From: Pseudorhodoferax sp. Leaf274
GTDB lineage: Bacteria > Pseudomonadota > Gammaproteobacteria > Burkholderiales > Burkholderiaceae_C
Direction of reading: 5' to 3'
DNA length: 64,000 nucleotides
Assembly: GCF_001422445.1 (NCBI RefSeq)
Contig: NZ_LMNA01000001.1
Location: 1,100,735-1,164,734 of the forward strand
The notes under the pieces were generated by a model. That model saw only the letters and a list, made by a program, of their open reading frames with translations, did no database searches and was not told the origin of the DNA. How positions within the stretch are numbered: the first letter of the stretch is position 1; every line of letters begins with the position of its first letter. The position numbers and the translations under genes are program-made. This document shows, piece after piece, positions 14,913 through 23,882 of this stretch.

Positions 14913-16189
14913 CGCTGCTGGTCTTTGGCGGCGCCCTGCTGGGCGCGATGGCGCTGGGCATCCCGATCGCGTTCGCGCTGCTGGCCTCGGGCGTGGCGCT
15001 GATGTGGCACCTGGACCTGTTCGACGCGCAGATCCTCGCGCAGAACCTGGTCGGCGGCGCCGACAGCTTCCCGCTGCTGGCCGTGCCCTTCTTCATGCTG
15101 GCCGGCGAGGTCATGAACGTGGGCGGCCTGTCGCGCCGCATCGTGAACCTGGCGCTGGCCCTGGTCGGCCACGTCAAGGGCGGGCTGGGCTACGTGGCCA
15201 TCATGGCGGGCTGCCTGCTGTCGGCGCTGTCGGGCTCCGCTGTGGCCGATGCCGCCGCGCTCACGGCGCTGCTGCTGCCGATGATGGTGCAGGCCGGCCA
15301 CGACAAGGTGCGCGCCAGCGGGCTGATCGCCTCCATCGGCGTGATCGGGCCGGTGATCCCGCCGTCCATCGGCCTGGTGATCTTCGGCGTGGCGGCCAAC
15401 GTGTCGATCTCCAAGCTGTTCCTCGCGGCCATCGTGCCGGGCCTGTTGATCGGCGGCGCGCTGTGGATCACTTGGGCCTGGCTGGTGCGGCGCGAGGCCA
15501 TCGTGCCGCCGCCGCGCAAGCCCATGGCGGAGGTGCTGCGCACGGCACGCGAGGCCACCTGGGCGCTGCTGCTGCCCGTCATCATCCTGGTGGGCCTGCG
15601 CATGGGCGTGTTCACGCCGACCGAGGCGGGCGTGGTGGCGGCGGTCTATGCGCTGTTCGTGGCGACCGTCGTCTACCGCGAGCTCAAGCCCTCGCAGCTG
15701 TACGGCGTGTTCGTGAGCTCGGCCAAGACCAGCGCGGTGGTGATGTTCCTGATCGCCGCCGCCATGGTCAGCGCCTGGCTGATCACGGTGGCCAACCTGC
15801 CGGCCGCGGTGGTCGACCTGCTGCGGCCCTTCCTGGACAGCCCCATCCTGCTCATGTTCGCCATCATGGTGCTGGTGATGCTCGTCGGCACGGCCATGGA
15901 CATGACGCCCACCATCCTGATCCTCACGCCGGTGCTGATGCCGGTGGTGCAGGCGGCGGGCATCGACCCGGTCTACTTCGGCGTGATGTTCATCATCAAC
16001 AACTCGATCGGCCTGGTCACGCCGCCGGTGGGCACGGTGCTCAACGTGGTGGCCGGCGTGGCGCGCATGCGCATGGACGATGTCACGCGCGGGGTGCTGC
16101 CGTTCATGGCGGCGGAGTTCGCCATCATGTTCGTGATGGTGGCGTTCCCGGCGCTGGTGACCGTGCCGGCGCGCTGGCTGGCAGGGTGA
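14909..16189 (+). CDS. TRAP transporter large permease (DctM family)
   Basis: 426 residues, all hydrophobic helices, with DctM hallmarks: LVGGADSFPLLAVPFFMLAGEVMN, LSALSGSAVADAAALTALLLP, IGVIGPVIPPSIGLVIFGVAANVSI, MGVFTPTEAGVVAAVYALFVA and NNSIGLVTPPVGTVLNVVAGVA. It uses a sodium gradient to move the substrate delivered by the binding protein. Length and motif spacing are standard, unlike the enlarged second DctM in this window. Confidence 0.93.
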   Translation: MTLLVFGGALLGAMALGIPIAFALLASGVALMWHLDLFDAQILAQNLVGGADSFPLLAVPFFMLAGEVMNVGGLSRRIVNLALALVGHVKGGLGYVAIMAGCLLSALSGSAVADAAALTALLLPMMVQAGHDKVRASGLIASIGVIGPVIPPSIGLVIFGVAANVSISKLFLAAIVPGLLIGGALWITWAWLVRREAIVPPPRKPMAEVLRTAREATWALLLPVIILVGLRMGVFTPTEAGVVAAVYALFVATVVYRELKPSQLYGVFVSSAKTSAVVMFLIAAAMVSAWLITVANLPAAVVDLLRPFLDSPILLMFAIMVLVMLVGTAMDMTPTILILTPVLMPVVQAAGIDPVYFGVMFIINNSIGLVTPPVGTVLNVVAGVARMRMDDVTRGVLPFMAAEFAIMFVMVAFPALVTVPARWLAG

Positions 16190-16272
16190 CTGCGGTCATG
16201 CCGGCAGTGAAAACACATAACTTCCACCATCTTGCAGATGGCAGGCGGGTGCAATGGTGGTTTCATCGCCGG

Positions 16273-16491
16273 ATGTCCTTCACCCGTCTTGTTTCCGTCT
16301 GCTGCCTGATGCTGTTCGCCAGCGCCACGGCGGCGGTCGTGTTGCTGCCAGAGGTGCCGGCCGCCGCGTTCGGCTGGCACATGCCGGAGCCGCCGTTCGG
16401 CGCGCTCCTCTTCGCGCTGGGCTGCGCCCTGGTGATGGCGCTGGGCCGCGCGACGGTCCCGCCGGCGCGCCAGGAGCCGTTCAGCGATTGA
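16273..16491 (+). CDS. small hypothetical membrane protein
   Basis: 72 residues with two hydrophobic stretches ([20 protein letters not shown] and [17 protein letters not shown]). The ATG at 16273 has no clear ribosome binding site. It lies 83 bp after the TRAP permease gene and its last 11 bases overlap the convergent AcuI-type gene. I recognise no family. Two membrane segments and sensible codon use support a gene, but it could be spurious. Confidence 0.4.
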   Translation: MSFTRLVSVCCLMLFASATAAVVLLPEVPAAAFGWHMPEPPFGALLFALGCALVMALGRATVPPARQEPFSD

Positions 16492-17464
16492 CGTCCACCA
16501 CCAGCCGGCCGCGCACGCTGCCGGCCAGGATGTCGGCACCGGCCTGCACGGCCTCTTCCAACCCGATCTCGGTGGTGATCGTGTCCAGCCTGGCCAGGTC
16601 CAGGTCGCGCGCCAGCCGCTCCCAGGCCGGCATGCGCACCGAAGGCCTGGCCATCACGCTGTCGATGCCGTAGAGCGTGATGCCGCGCAGGATGAACGGC
16701 GCCACGCTGGCCGGAAAGTCCATGCCCTGGGCCAGCCCGCAGGCCGCCACGGCGCCGCCATAGCGCGTGGTGGCGCAGGCGTTGGCCAGCGTGTAGCTGC
16801 CGACCGAATCGACCACCGCGGCCCAGCGCTCCTTGCCCAGCGGCTTGCCGGGCGCGGAGAGTTCGGCGCGGTCGATGACCTCGGCCGCGCCCAGGCCCTG
16901 CAGGTAGGCGGCCTCGCCGGTGCGGCCGGTCGACGCCACGACGCGGTGGCCCAGCCCGGCCAGCAGCACGATCGCCACGCTGCCCACGCCGCCGTTGGCG
17001 CCCGTGACCAGCACATCGCCCATGCCGGGCACGAGGCCGTGGCGCTCCAGCGCCAGCACGCACAGCATGGCGGTGTAGCCGGCCGTGCCGATGGCCATGG
17101 CCTGGCGCGTCGTCAGGCCCTCTGGCAGCGGCACCAGCCAGTCGGCCTTCACGCGGGCCTTCTGCGCCAGGCCGCCGCTGTGCGTCTCGCCCACGCCCCA
17201 GCCGTTCAGCACCACGCGGTCGCCGGCCTTGAAGCGGGCATCCTCGCTGGCCTCGACCACGCCCGCGAAGTCGATGCCGGCATGCAGCGGAAAGCTGCGC
17301 ACCACCGGCGACTTGCCGGTGATGGCCAGGCCATCCTTGTAGTTGATGGTGGAGTACTCCACGCGCACCAGCACCTCGCCCGCGGGCAGTGTGCTGTCGT
17401 CCACCTGCTGCACGCCGGCGCGGTAGCCGGCGGCGTCCTTCTCGATCACCAGGGCCTTGAACAT
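16481..17464 (-). CDS. acuI: acrylyl-CoA reductase (AcuI/YhdH-type) MDR oxidoreductase
   Basis: 327 residues, start [10 protein letters not shown] at 17464 with AAGGAGG eight bases upstream. The protein is a zinc-independent medium-chain reductase of the AcuI/YhdH group: [64 protein letters not shown], the NADPH-binding [12 protein letters not shown], and [20 protein letters not shown]. The family reduces acrylyl-CoA to propionyl-CoA and other small enones. It is downstream of the second TRAP operon with only 49 bases between, so it may be cotranscribed with it. Confidence 0.85.
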   Translation of the reverse strand: MFKALVIEKDAAGYRAGVQQVDDSTLPAGEVLVRVEYSTINYKDGLAITGKSPVVRSFPLHAGIDFAGVVEASEDARFKAGDRVVLNGWGVGETHSGGLAQKARVKADWLVPLPEGLTTRQAMAIGTAGYTAMLCVLALERHGLVPGMGDVLVTGANGGVGSVAIVLLAGLGHRVVASTGRTGEAAYLQGLGAAEVIDRAELSAPGKPLGKERWAAVVDSVGSYTLANACATTRYGGAVAACGLAQGMDFPASVAPFILRGITLYGIDSVMARPSVRMPAWERLARDLDLARLDTITTEIGLEEAVQAGADILAGSVRGRLVVDVNR

Positions 17465-17513
17465 GGATGGGCCTCCTTGGGGCCATTTTTGCAGCAAGGT
17501 GCGCGCGGGCCTG

Positions 17514-19481
17514 TCAGCGTCCGTACAGAGTCTGGGGCAACCACAGGCCGATGTCCGGCCAGAGGTACAGCAGCACGATGGCCAGGATCTGGATGCCCAT
17601 GAACGGGATCATGCCCAGGAAGATCTGGTTCAGCGTCACGTGCGGCGGCGCCACGCCCTTCAGGTAGAAGGCCGACATCGCCACCGGAGGCGACAGGAAG
17701 GCGGTCTGCAGGTTCAGCGCCACCAGCAGGCCGAAGAACAGCGGGTCCACGCCGAAGTGGTCCAGCAGCGGGATGAAGATGGGCATGAAGATCACGATGA
17801 TCTCGGTCCACTCCAGCGGCCAGCCGAGCAGGAAGATCACGATCTGCGACAGCACCATGAACTCCACCTTGGAGAGGTTCATGGACAGCACCCACTTCTC
17901 GATGAGTTCCTGCCCGCCCAGGAGCGCGAACGCGGCCGAGAAGATGGCCGAGCCGACGAACAGCCAGCACACCATGGCCGAGGTCTTGGCAGTGAGGTAG
18001 ACCGATTCCTTGACCACGCCCATGCTCAGGCGCCGGTACGCCGCGGCCAGCAGGAAGCCGCCCAGCGCGCCCATGGCGGCCGCCTCGGTCGGTGTGGTCA
18101 GGCCGAACACGATGGAGCCCAGCACCGCCAGGATCAGCACCAGCAGCGGGAAGAACGAGGCCAGCAGCATCTTGAAGATCTCGAGCCGCGCGAAGCTCAG
18201 GAACAGGTAGAAGCAGGCCACCGCCGCGCCCAGCACGGCAAAGCCCACCCACCACCAGGTCGGCGCCGCCTGGCGGGCCAGGGGCTCGGCCGCGGCGGCG
18301 GCCGGGGGCGCGGCCACGGATGGCGTGGCCGCAGCGGCGGGCGCCGGTTCGCTGCCCGGCGGCTCGGCCAGTGCACCGGGCGGCGCCTGCACGCCGCCTT
18401 CGACGGGCGGCTCCTGCAGCCCGTCCTCGGCCGGTGGCTCCTGCAGCCCGCCTTCGACCGGGGGGTCCGCCAGGCCGCCCGCGCTGGGCGCTGCGCTGCC
18501 GCTCTCCATGCCGATCTGCGGGATGTCGTATTCGGCCTCGATCTGCACCGTGGTGGCGGCGCGCCAGGTGCTGGTGGCTAGCACCGCGAACAGCAGGCCA
18601 GGCAGCAGCACCAGGCCCAGCTGGCGCAGCACATGGGCCAGCGGCACGTCGGCGTTGCGCTTGCCCTTCAGGGCGTTCAGCAGCCGCGCGGGCGCGTACT
18701 GGGCGGTGTCGGCCGGCAGAGCCTGCGTGAGCGGCGGCAGCTGCACCATGCGGTCGGCCGCCGACAGCGGCGGCGCCCATTGCGGCTTGAGCTTGGCCAC
18801 CACGACGAAGTAGCCCACGTACAGCGCAGCCAGCATCAGCCCCGGGAAGAAGGCCCCGGCGTACAGCTGCACCACCGACACGCCGGCCGTCGCGCCGTAC
18901 AGGATCAGCAGCACCGAAGGCGGCAGCAGGATGCCCAGGCAGCCACCGGCCGTGATGGCGCCGGCCGCCATCGGCGTGCTGTAGCCCGCGCGCAGCATGG
19001 CCGGCAGCGCCAGGAGGCCCATCAGCGTGACCACCGCGCCGACGATGCCGGTGGCCGTGGCGAAGATGGTGCAGGTGACCAGCGTGGCCACGCCCAGCGA
19101 GCCCGGGATGCGCGCCATCGCCAGGTGCATGCTCTTGAACAGCTTCTCGATCAGGTTGGCGCGCTCGACCAGGTAGCCCATGAACACGAACAGCGGGATC
19201 GCGATCAGCACGTCGTTGGCCATGCTCTTGTAGGCCGCCTGCACCATGAGGTCGAGCGTGCGCTGGATGTCGCCGTCATAGGCCAGCCAGGTGAAGATCA
19301 TGCCCATGCCCATCAGCGTGAACGCCGTGGGAAAGCCCAGCATGATGGCGATGACCACCAGCGACAGCATCAACAGACCCTGGTGGCCGTGCGTGACCTG
19401 GTCCACGCCCAGCAGCAGCCAGACGATGGACAGCAGCACCGCGCCCATGATGGAGAAGCCGAACCACAGTTCCTTCCTCAT
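17514..19481 (-). CDS. enlarged TRAP transporter large permease with Pro-rich insert
   Basis: 655 residues instead of about 430. The N-terminal part ([87 protein letters not shown]) and the C-terminal part ([41 protein letters not shown]) are DctM. Between them an insert of about 180 residues carries an extra hydrophobic helix, a Pro/Glu tandem repeat (four 9-residue units) and an Ala-rich stretch. Enlarged DctM proteins occur in proteobacteria, but the repeat looks local. ATG at 19481 overlaps the small permease stop. Confidence 0.88.
   Translation of the reverse strand: MRKELWFGFSIMGAVLLSIVWLLLGVDQVTHGHQGLLMLSLVVIAIMLGFPTAFTLMGMGMIFTWLAYDGDIQRTLDLMVQAAYKSMANDVLIAIPLFVFMGYLVERANLIEKLFKSMHLAMARIPGSLGVATLVTCTIFATATGIVGAVVTLMGLLALPAMLRAGYSTPMAAGAITAGGCLGILLPPSVLLILYGATAGVSVVQLYAGAFFPGLMLAALYVGYFVVVAKLKPQWAPPLSAADRMVQLPPLTQALPADTAQYAPARLLNALKGKRNADVPLAHVLRQLGLVLLPGLLFAVLATSTWRAATTVQIEAEYDIPQIGMESGSAAPSAGGLADPPVEGGLQEPPAEDGLQEPPVEGGVQAPPGALAEPPGSEPAPAAAATPSVAAPPAAAAAEPLARQAAPTWWWVGFAVLGAAVACFYLFLSFARLEIFKMLLASFFPLLVLILAVLGSIVFGLTTPTEAAAMGALGGFLLAAAYRRLSMGVVKESVYLTAKTSAMVCWLFVGSAIFSAAFALLGGQELIEKWVLSMNLSKVEFMVLSQIVIFLLGWPLEWTEIIVIFMPIFIPLLDHFGVDPLFFGLLVALNLQTAFLSPPVAMSAFYLKGVAPPHVTLNQIFLGMIPFMGIQILAIVLLYLWPDIGLWLPQTLYGR
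18372..18479 (-). repeat. four 27-bp tandem repeats coding for Pro-rich 9-mers
   Basis: The encoded units are [27 protein letters not shown] and GGVQAPPGA, in register at 27 bp. They lie in the hydrophilic insert of the second TRAP large permease and are followed by an Ala/Pro stretch. Confidence 0.8.
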
Positions 19482-20107
19482 GCCTTGCCTCCGGCGGTTT
19501 CCTTGGCGGCGAGCTGGCGGTCCAGCGCGGCGATGTCGCTGTCGTCCACGTGCACCATCTTCTTGAGCTTGTCGACGTCCACCTCCTGCACGTCGTCGGC
19601 GCGCCGCGGCCAGGCGCCGGTGCGCAGGCAGATCACGCAGCGCGCGATCTCGGCGATGCCCTGCAGCAGCAGCGCCGCGCCCGCGACCGGGATCACGAAC
19701 TTGAACGGGTACAGCGGCAGCGGCGTGGCCGAGAAGGTTTGCTCGCGGATCGCGAGCGACTCCTGCGCGTAGGTCCATCCGGCCCACGTCATCGCGAACA
19801 CGCCGGGCAGGAAGAACACGATGTAGAGCGTGAAGTCCACGCCAGCCTGCGCGCGCGGGCTGAAGAAGCCGTACAGCACGTCGCCGCGCACATGGCCGTT
19901 CTTGGCCAGGGTGTAGGCCCCGGCCAGCATGAACAGCGTGCCGTACAGCATGATCTGGGCGTCCAGCACCCAGGCGTGCGGGTTGTTCAGCGCGTAGCGC
20001 GAGAACACCTCCCAGCTGATCAGCACCGTGAGCCCGACCACGGCCCAGGCCGCGGTCTTGCCGATGAAGGTCGAGATCGCGTCGACCGCGAAGAGTAGCT
20101 TTTGCAT
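19478..20107 (-). CDS. TRAP transporter small permease (DctQ family)
   Basis: 209 residues with four hydrophobic helices (AWAVVGLTVLISWEVFSRYALN, MLYGTLFMLAGAYTLA, FTLYIVFFLPGVFAMTWAGW, FKFVIPVAGAALLLQGIAEIARCVI) and the DctQ-like NPHAWVLDAQIMLYGTLFMLAGAYTLAKNGHVRGDVL. The C-terminal 45 residues are charged and cytoplasmic. The start at 20107 follows a strong intercistronic hairpin; a longer in-frame start upstream would read through that hairpin and is less likely. Confidence 0.88.
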   Translation of the reverse strand: MQKLLFAVDAISTFIGKTAAWAVVGLTVLISWEVFSRYALNNPHAWVLDAQIMLYGTLFMLAGAYTLAKNGHVRGDVLYGFFSPRAQAGVDFTLYIVFFLPGVFAMTWAGWTYAQESLAIREQTFSATPLPLYPFKFVIPVAGAALLLQGIAEIARCVICLRTGAWPRRADDVQEVDVDKLKKMVHVDDSDIAALDRQLAAKETAGGKA

Positions 20108-20134
20108 GGCACCGTTCGAGACAAGTCCAGGAAC

Positions 20135-20164
20135 GACGAGGGCGCCGCACAGGGCGCCCTCGTC
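20135..20164 (-). terminator. perfect 12-bp intercistronic hairpin
   Basis: GACGAGGGCGCC (20135-20146) and its exact complement GGCGCCCTCGTC (20153-20164) flank a 6-base loop. It lies between the binding-protein gene and the small permease. With no U-run it is probably an attenuator or 3'-end stabiliser that lets the binding protein be made in excess of the permease. Confidence 0.75.
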
Positions 20165-20181
20165 ACGCGTGCAGCCCTGCA

Positions 20182-21303
20182 TCAGCCGGTCTTCTTCGCG
20201 GCGAAGTAATGGTTGTAGGCCATCTTGAAATCGACCGTGTAGTCGTTGTGCCACTGGCCCGCACGCTGGGCGAAGGCGCGCTGCGAGTCGAGCACCTTCT
20301 TGAACATCGGGTTCTCCTTGGCCTTGGCGGCCACCGTCTTGTCCCACGAGGCCAGCTGCGCGCGCAGGATCGCATCGGGCGTCTTGTAGAAGCGGATGCC
20401 CTGCTTCTTGAGCTCGGCGTAGTCCCTGGAATTGCGCTCGATCGCCTTCCAGCTCATGTCGGCGCTGGCGGCCTGCACGCCGTAGTCGATGATGGACTTG
20501 AGCTCGGCCGGCAATGCGTCGAGCTTGGCCTTGTTGAACAGCACCTCGAACTGCTCGCCGCTCTGGTGGAAGCTTTGCAGCATGCAGTTCTTGGCCACGT
20601 CGGGAAAGCCCAGCACGCGGTCGCTCGAGGCGTTGTTGAACTCGGCAGCGTCGATCAGGCCGCGGTCCAGCGCCGGCACGATCTCGCCGCCGGGCAGCGG
20701 GTTCACGGCCGCACCCATGTCGGTGAACACGTCCACCGCCAGGCCCACGGTGCGGAACTTCAGGCCCTTCATGTCCTCGGCCTTGGCCACCGGCTTCTTG
20801 AACCAGCCCAGCGGCTGCGTGGGCATGGGGCCGTACATGTAGGAGACCACGTCGAGGTTCAGGCTCTTGTAGATCTCCTCGACCAGCGCCTTGCCGCCGC
20901 CGTAGTTGTGCCAGGCCAGCACCATGTTGGCGTCCATGCCGAAACCCGGGCCCGAGCCCCACAGCGCCAGTGCCGAGTTCTTGCCGTACCAGTAGGCGAT
21001 CACGCCGTGGCCGCCATCGAGCGTGCCCTTGCTCACCGCGTCGAGCAGCTGGAACGCGGGCACCACGGCACCGGCCGGCAGCACGTCGATCTTCAGGCGG
21101 CTGCCGGCCATGTCGTTGATCTTCTTGGCGAGGTCCTGCGCGTACTCGTGGAAGATGTCCTTGGCCGGCCAGGTGCTCTGGAAGCGCAGCGTGGTTGTCT
21201 GCGCCTGGCTGACCATGGGCGCCGACAGGGCACCCGCGGCCACGGCGGCTCCCTTGAGCAGGTTGCGACGGCGCGGTGCGGCAGAGGACTTGGCTTGGGT
21301 CAT
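20182..21303 (-). CDS. TRAP transporter substrate-binding protein (DctP family), Tat signal
   Basis: 373 residues. The N-terminus RRRNLLKGAAVAAGALSAPMVSQAQ looks like a twin-arginine signal, so the protein may be exported folded. The mature part is DctP-like: LRFQSTWPAKDIFHEYAQDLAKKINDMAG, LDGGHGVIAYWYGKN, LGWFKKPVAKAEDMKGLKFRTVGLAVDVFTDMGAAVNPLPGGEIVPALDRGLIDAAEFNN. The GWF and EFNN elements are typical of the group that binds 2-oxo acids and related carboxylates. It is the first gene of the second TRAP operon. Substrate unknown. Confidence 0.9.
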   Translation of the reverse strand: MTQAKSSAAPRRRNLLKGAAVAAGALSAPMVSQAQTTTLRFQSTWPAKDIFHEYAQDLAKKINDMAGSRLKIDVLPAGAVVPAFQLLDAVSKGTLDGGHGVIAYWYGKNSALALWGSGPGFGMDANMVLAWHNYGGGKALVEEIYKSLNLDVVSYMYGPMPTQPLGWFKKPVAKAEDMKGLKFRTVGLAVDVFTDMGAAVNPLPGGEIVPALDRGLIDAAEFNNASSDRVLGFPDVAKNCMLQSFHQSGEQFEVLFNKAKLDALPAELKSIIDYGVQAASADMSWKAIERNSRDYAELKKQGIRFYKTPDAILRAQLASWDKTVAAKAKENPMFKKVLDSQRAFAQRAGQWHNDYTVDFKMAYNHYFAAKKTG

Positions 21304-21409
21304 CGGTCGTGTCTCCAGTGGTTGTGAAAGAACGGAACGCGAAGGCGCGTGGATGTTGGGTCATATGACAACCTGGGCCAACACGGAATGTCCCCGAGAG
21401 GGAATACCA

Positions 21410-21427
21410 CTACGTACACTGGCGTAG
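21410..21427. promoter_or_regulatory. possible operator upstream of persulfide dioxygenase
   Basis: An inverted repeat CTACG-8-CGTAG ends at the base before the first start codon. The 5-bp arms are weak evidence; I list it because the gene is likely sulfide-inducible and no regulator gene is adjacent. Confidence 0.25.
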
Positions 21428-22558
21428 ATGCAATCACCCTGGCGCACCATGGAACCCATCCAGCTCTTCGATTCCGCCTCCAGCACCTACACCTATGTGC
21501 TGGCCGACCCGGCCACGCGCGCGGCCGTGATCATCGACCCGGTGGACGCGCAGCTCGAGCGCGACCTGGCGCTGCTGCGCGAGCGCGGGTTGCAACTGGC
21601 CTGGACCTTGGAGACGCACGCCCATGCCGACCATGTGACGAGTGCCGGCCTGCTGGCCGAGCACGCCGGTGCGCGCACCGCCGCGCCGGCCGGTTGCGGC
21701 ATCGCCACCGCCTCGGTGCAGCTGCAGGACGGCGAGGAGATCGCCTTCGGCGGCGAGCGCCTGCGCGTGCTGCACACGCCCGGCCACACGGCCGGCAGCA
21801 TGTGCTACCTGTGGCGCGGCCACGTGTTCACGGGCGACACCTTGCTGATCGGCGGCTGCGGCCGCACCGACTTCCAGTCCGGCAGCGCGCAGGCGCTGTA
21901 CCGCAGCATCACGCAGGTGCTGTTTGCGCTGCCCGATGCCACCGTGGTCTGGCCGGGCCACGACTACCAGGGCCGCACCAGTTCGACCATCGGTGCCGAG
22001 AAGCGGTCGAACCCGCGTGTGGCCGGCAGGAGCGAGGCCGAGTTCGTGGCCACCATGGAGGCGCTGAACCTGCCGCGCCCCAAGCGCATGGACGAGGCCG
22101 TGCCGGCCAACCTGCAGTCCGGCCTGGGCCATGCGGCCGCGGTGGCCGACGCGGCGCCACGGCCTGCCAGCGGCTATGCCGGCGACGTCTCGCCCGCGCT
22201 GGCTGCCCAGTGGTTCGCCGATGGCCGCGCGGTGCTGGTGGACGTGCGCACCGACGCCGAGCGCGAGTGGGTCGGCTTCGTGCCCGGCGCCGTGCCGGTG
22301 GCCTGGAAGCAGTGGCCCGGCATGGCGCTGAACCCGGACTTCGACAGCGCGCTGCGTGCGGCCGTGCCCGCGGGCGGCAAGGTGCTGCTGCTGTGCCGCA
22401 GCGGCGTGCGCTCGGTGGCCGCGGCCAAGCGCGCGGCCGAACTGGGCATCGAGGCCTACAACATCCTCGAAGGCTTCGAGGGCGACCCGGATGCCGACGC
22501 GCACCGCAACCGCAAGGGCGGCTGGCGCCACCGCGGCCTGCCCTGGCGGCAGAACTGA
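21428..22558 (+). CDS. persulfide dioxygenase-rhodanese fusion
   Basis: 376 residues. Residues 1-240 are an ETHE1-type metallo-beta-lactamase domain: THAHADH (metal-binding H64, H66, D68, H69), TPGHTAGSMCYL, GDTLLIGGCGRTDFQSG and WPGHDYQGRTSSTIGAEK. Residues about 260-370 are a rhodanese domain with active Cys 323 in LLLCRSGVRS. ETHE1 enzymes oxidise glutathione persulfide to sulfite and the rhodanese moves sulfane sulfur, so the fusion handles sulfide or thiol stress in the cytosol. An ATG seven codons in (MEPIQLFD) is an equally good start. Confidence 0.88.
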   Translation: MQSPWRTMEPIQLFDSASSTYTYVLADPATRAAVIIDPVDAQLERDLALLRERGLQLAWTLETHAHADHVTSAGLLAEHAGARTAAPAGCGIATASVQLQDGEEIAFGGERLRVLHTPGHTAGSMCYLWRGHVFTGDTLLIGGCGRTDFQSGSAQALYRSITQVLFALPDATVVWPGHDYQGRTSSTIGAEKRSNPRVAGRSEAEFVATMEALNLPRPKRMDEAVPANLQSGLGHAAAVADAAPRPASGYAGDVSPALAAQWFADGRAVLVDVRTDAEREWVGFVPGAVPVAWKQWPGMALNPDFDSALRAAVPAGGKVLLLCRSGVRSVAAAKRAAELGIEAYNILEGFEGDPDADAHRNRKGGWRHRGLPWRQN

Positions 22559-22576
22559 CACGCGCAGGAGGTTGCC

Positions 22577-22846
22577 ATGTGCCGCAGCATCAAGACCCTG
22601 TTCAACTTCGAGCCGCCCGCCACCGAGCTGGAGATCCGTGCCGCTTCGCTGCAGTTCGTGCGCAAGCTGTCGGGCTTCTCGGTGCCGTCCAAGGCCAACG
22701 AGGAGGCCTTCGCGCGTGCGGTGGAGGCCGTCGCCGCCACGGCCACCGAATTGCTCGCGCAACTGGTGACCAGCGCCGAGCCCAAGAACCGCGAGGACGA
22801 GGCGGCCAAGGCCCGCGCGCGCAGCGCGGCCCGGTTCAGCGCCTGA
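22577..22846 (+). CDS. DUF2277-family protein
   Basis: 89 residues starting MCRSIKTLFNFEPPATELEIRAASLQFVRKLSGF, which I recognise as the DUF2277 family (MCRxIxxLFNFEPPAT). The rest is helical and ends in a charged tail. Function is unknown. GGAGG lies eight bases before the ATG, and the gene begins 18 bp after the persulfide dioxygenase, so the two are probably cotranscribed. Its last 11 bases overlap the convergent response-regulator gene. Confidence 0.85.
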   Translation: MCRSIKTLFNFEPPATELEIRAASLQFVRKLSGFSVPSKANEEAFARAVEAVAATATELLAQLVTSAEPKNREDEAAKARARSAARFSA

Positions 22847-23822
22847 CCTGCCGCTCGGGCTGGCGCGCCAGCCAGGCGCTGTAGCTGCTGTCGGCCGGCA
22901 GACTGTGCGCCGTGCCCAGCATGAACAGGGCGCCGAGCAGTGCACCGTCCTGCCCGACCGGGAAGGCCGGCTGCAGCCGCGGCGGCGCGCCGAGCGCCAG
23001 GGCCTGGCCCAGTTCCAGGTCGACCAGCTGGCGGCCGTGCCGGATGTCGGCCAGCGCGCTGGAGCCCAGGCCCGCGGATTCGGCCAGCTGTTCGAGTTCC
23101 TCGAGCCCGGACACGGGTTCGAGCTGCAGCCAGCCGACCGCGCCGTCCGCGGTGCGCGCAAGGATGCCGAACGGATCGCCCAGCACCACATGCTCGACGA
23201 AGCCGTGCTGGTCCAGCAGCTGCTGCAGCGCGCGTGCGGTGGAGGGCACGCGCAGATGCGCGTTCTGCACCGGCGACAGCGTGCCGCGCCAGATCTGCGA
23301 GGCGCGCGTGTTGGCATTGGACGGCATGTGGCGCAGCACACCCAGCAGGCGCGCGCCTACGTCCGGGTCCTGCTTGGGCAGGAACTGGTCGATCAGTGCG
23401 CGGTTGAAGGCATCGACCGCCACCTGCTCGTCGGCCTGGCCCGTCAGCAGCACGCGCAGGCCGGGCCAGTCGCTCAGCGCGGCCAGCGCATCCAGGCCGT
23501 TCATCTGGGGCATGGAGTAGTCGACGATGCAGGCGTGCGTCAACGCGTAGCGCGCGCGGGCCGGGCCGGCCCAGTAGGCCAGCACCTGGGGCAGCAGCGG
23601 CGTGGCGCCCTGGCGCCAGCGGTCGATGATCTGCTGCTGTGTCCAGGCGTCGTCCTCCCAGACGGCGGACTCCTGCTGCAGCAGGCCCAGGCATTCGTCC
23701 ACGCGGGTGTGCAGGCGCACGTTCCAGTGGCCGGGCAGCATCAGCGCCAGCATCTGGAGGTAGTCCGGATCGTCGTCCAGGAACGAGAAACTGCCGGGGC
23801 AATGGAACAGCGGAAGGCTCAT
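22836..23822 (-). CDS. atypical response regulator with C-terminal extension
   Basis: 328 residues, start MSLPLFHCPG at 23822. The first 155 residues keep receiver landmarks: acidic FLDDDPDYLQML, phospho-acceptor region ACIVDYSMPQMNGLDAL, the conserved Thr (RVLLTGQAD) and Lys (DQFLPKQDP). An insert of about 40 residues between the first and second strands is unusual. The remaining 170 residues have no DNA-binding motif that I recognise. The gene is divergent from a LuxR-type regulator 60 bp away, and no histidine kinase is adjacent. It may act by protein-protein contact. Confidence 0.7.
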   Translation of the reverse strand: MSLPLFHCPGSFSFLDDDPDYLQMLALMLPGHWNVRLHTRVDECLGLLQQESAVWEDDAWTQQQIIDRWRQGATPLLPQVLAYWAGPARARYALTHACIVDYSMPQMNGLDALAALSDWPGLRVLLTGQADEQVAVDAFNRALIDQFLPKQDPDVGARLLGVLRHMPSNANTRASQIWRGTLSPVQNAHLRVPSTARALQQLLDQHGFVEHVVLGDPFGILARTADGAVGWLQLEPVSGLEELEQLAESAGLGSSALADIRHGRQLVDLELGQALALGAPPRLQPAFPVGQDGALLGALFMLGTAHSLPADSSYSAWLARQPERQVRR

Positions 23823-23882
23823 GGGGAGGGGGCAGGCGTGCCCTGGAAAATGCCGGTGGTATTGTCGCGGCAAGGTTTTCCC

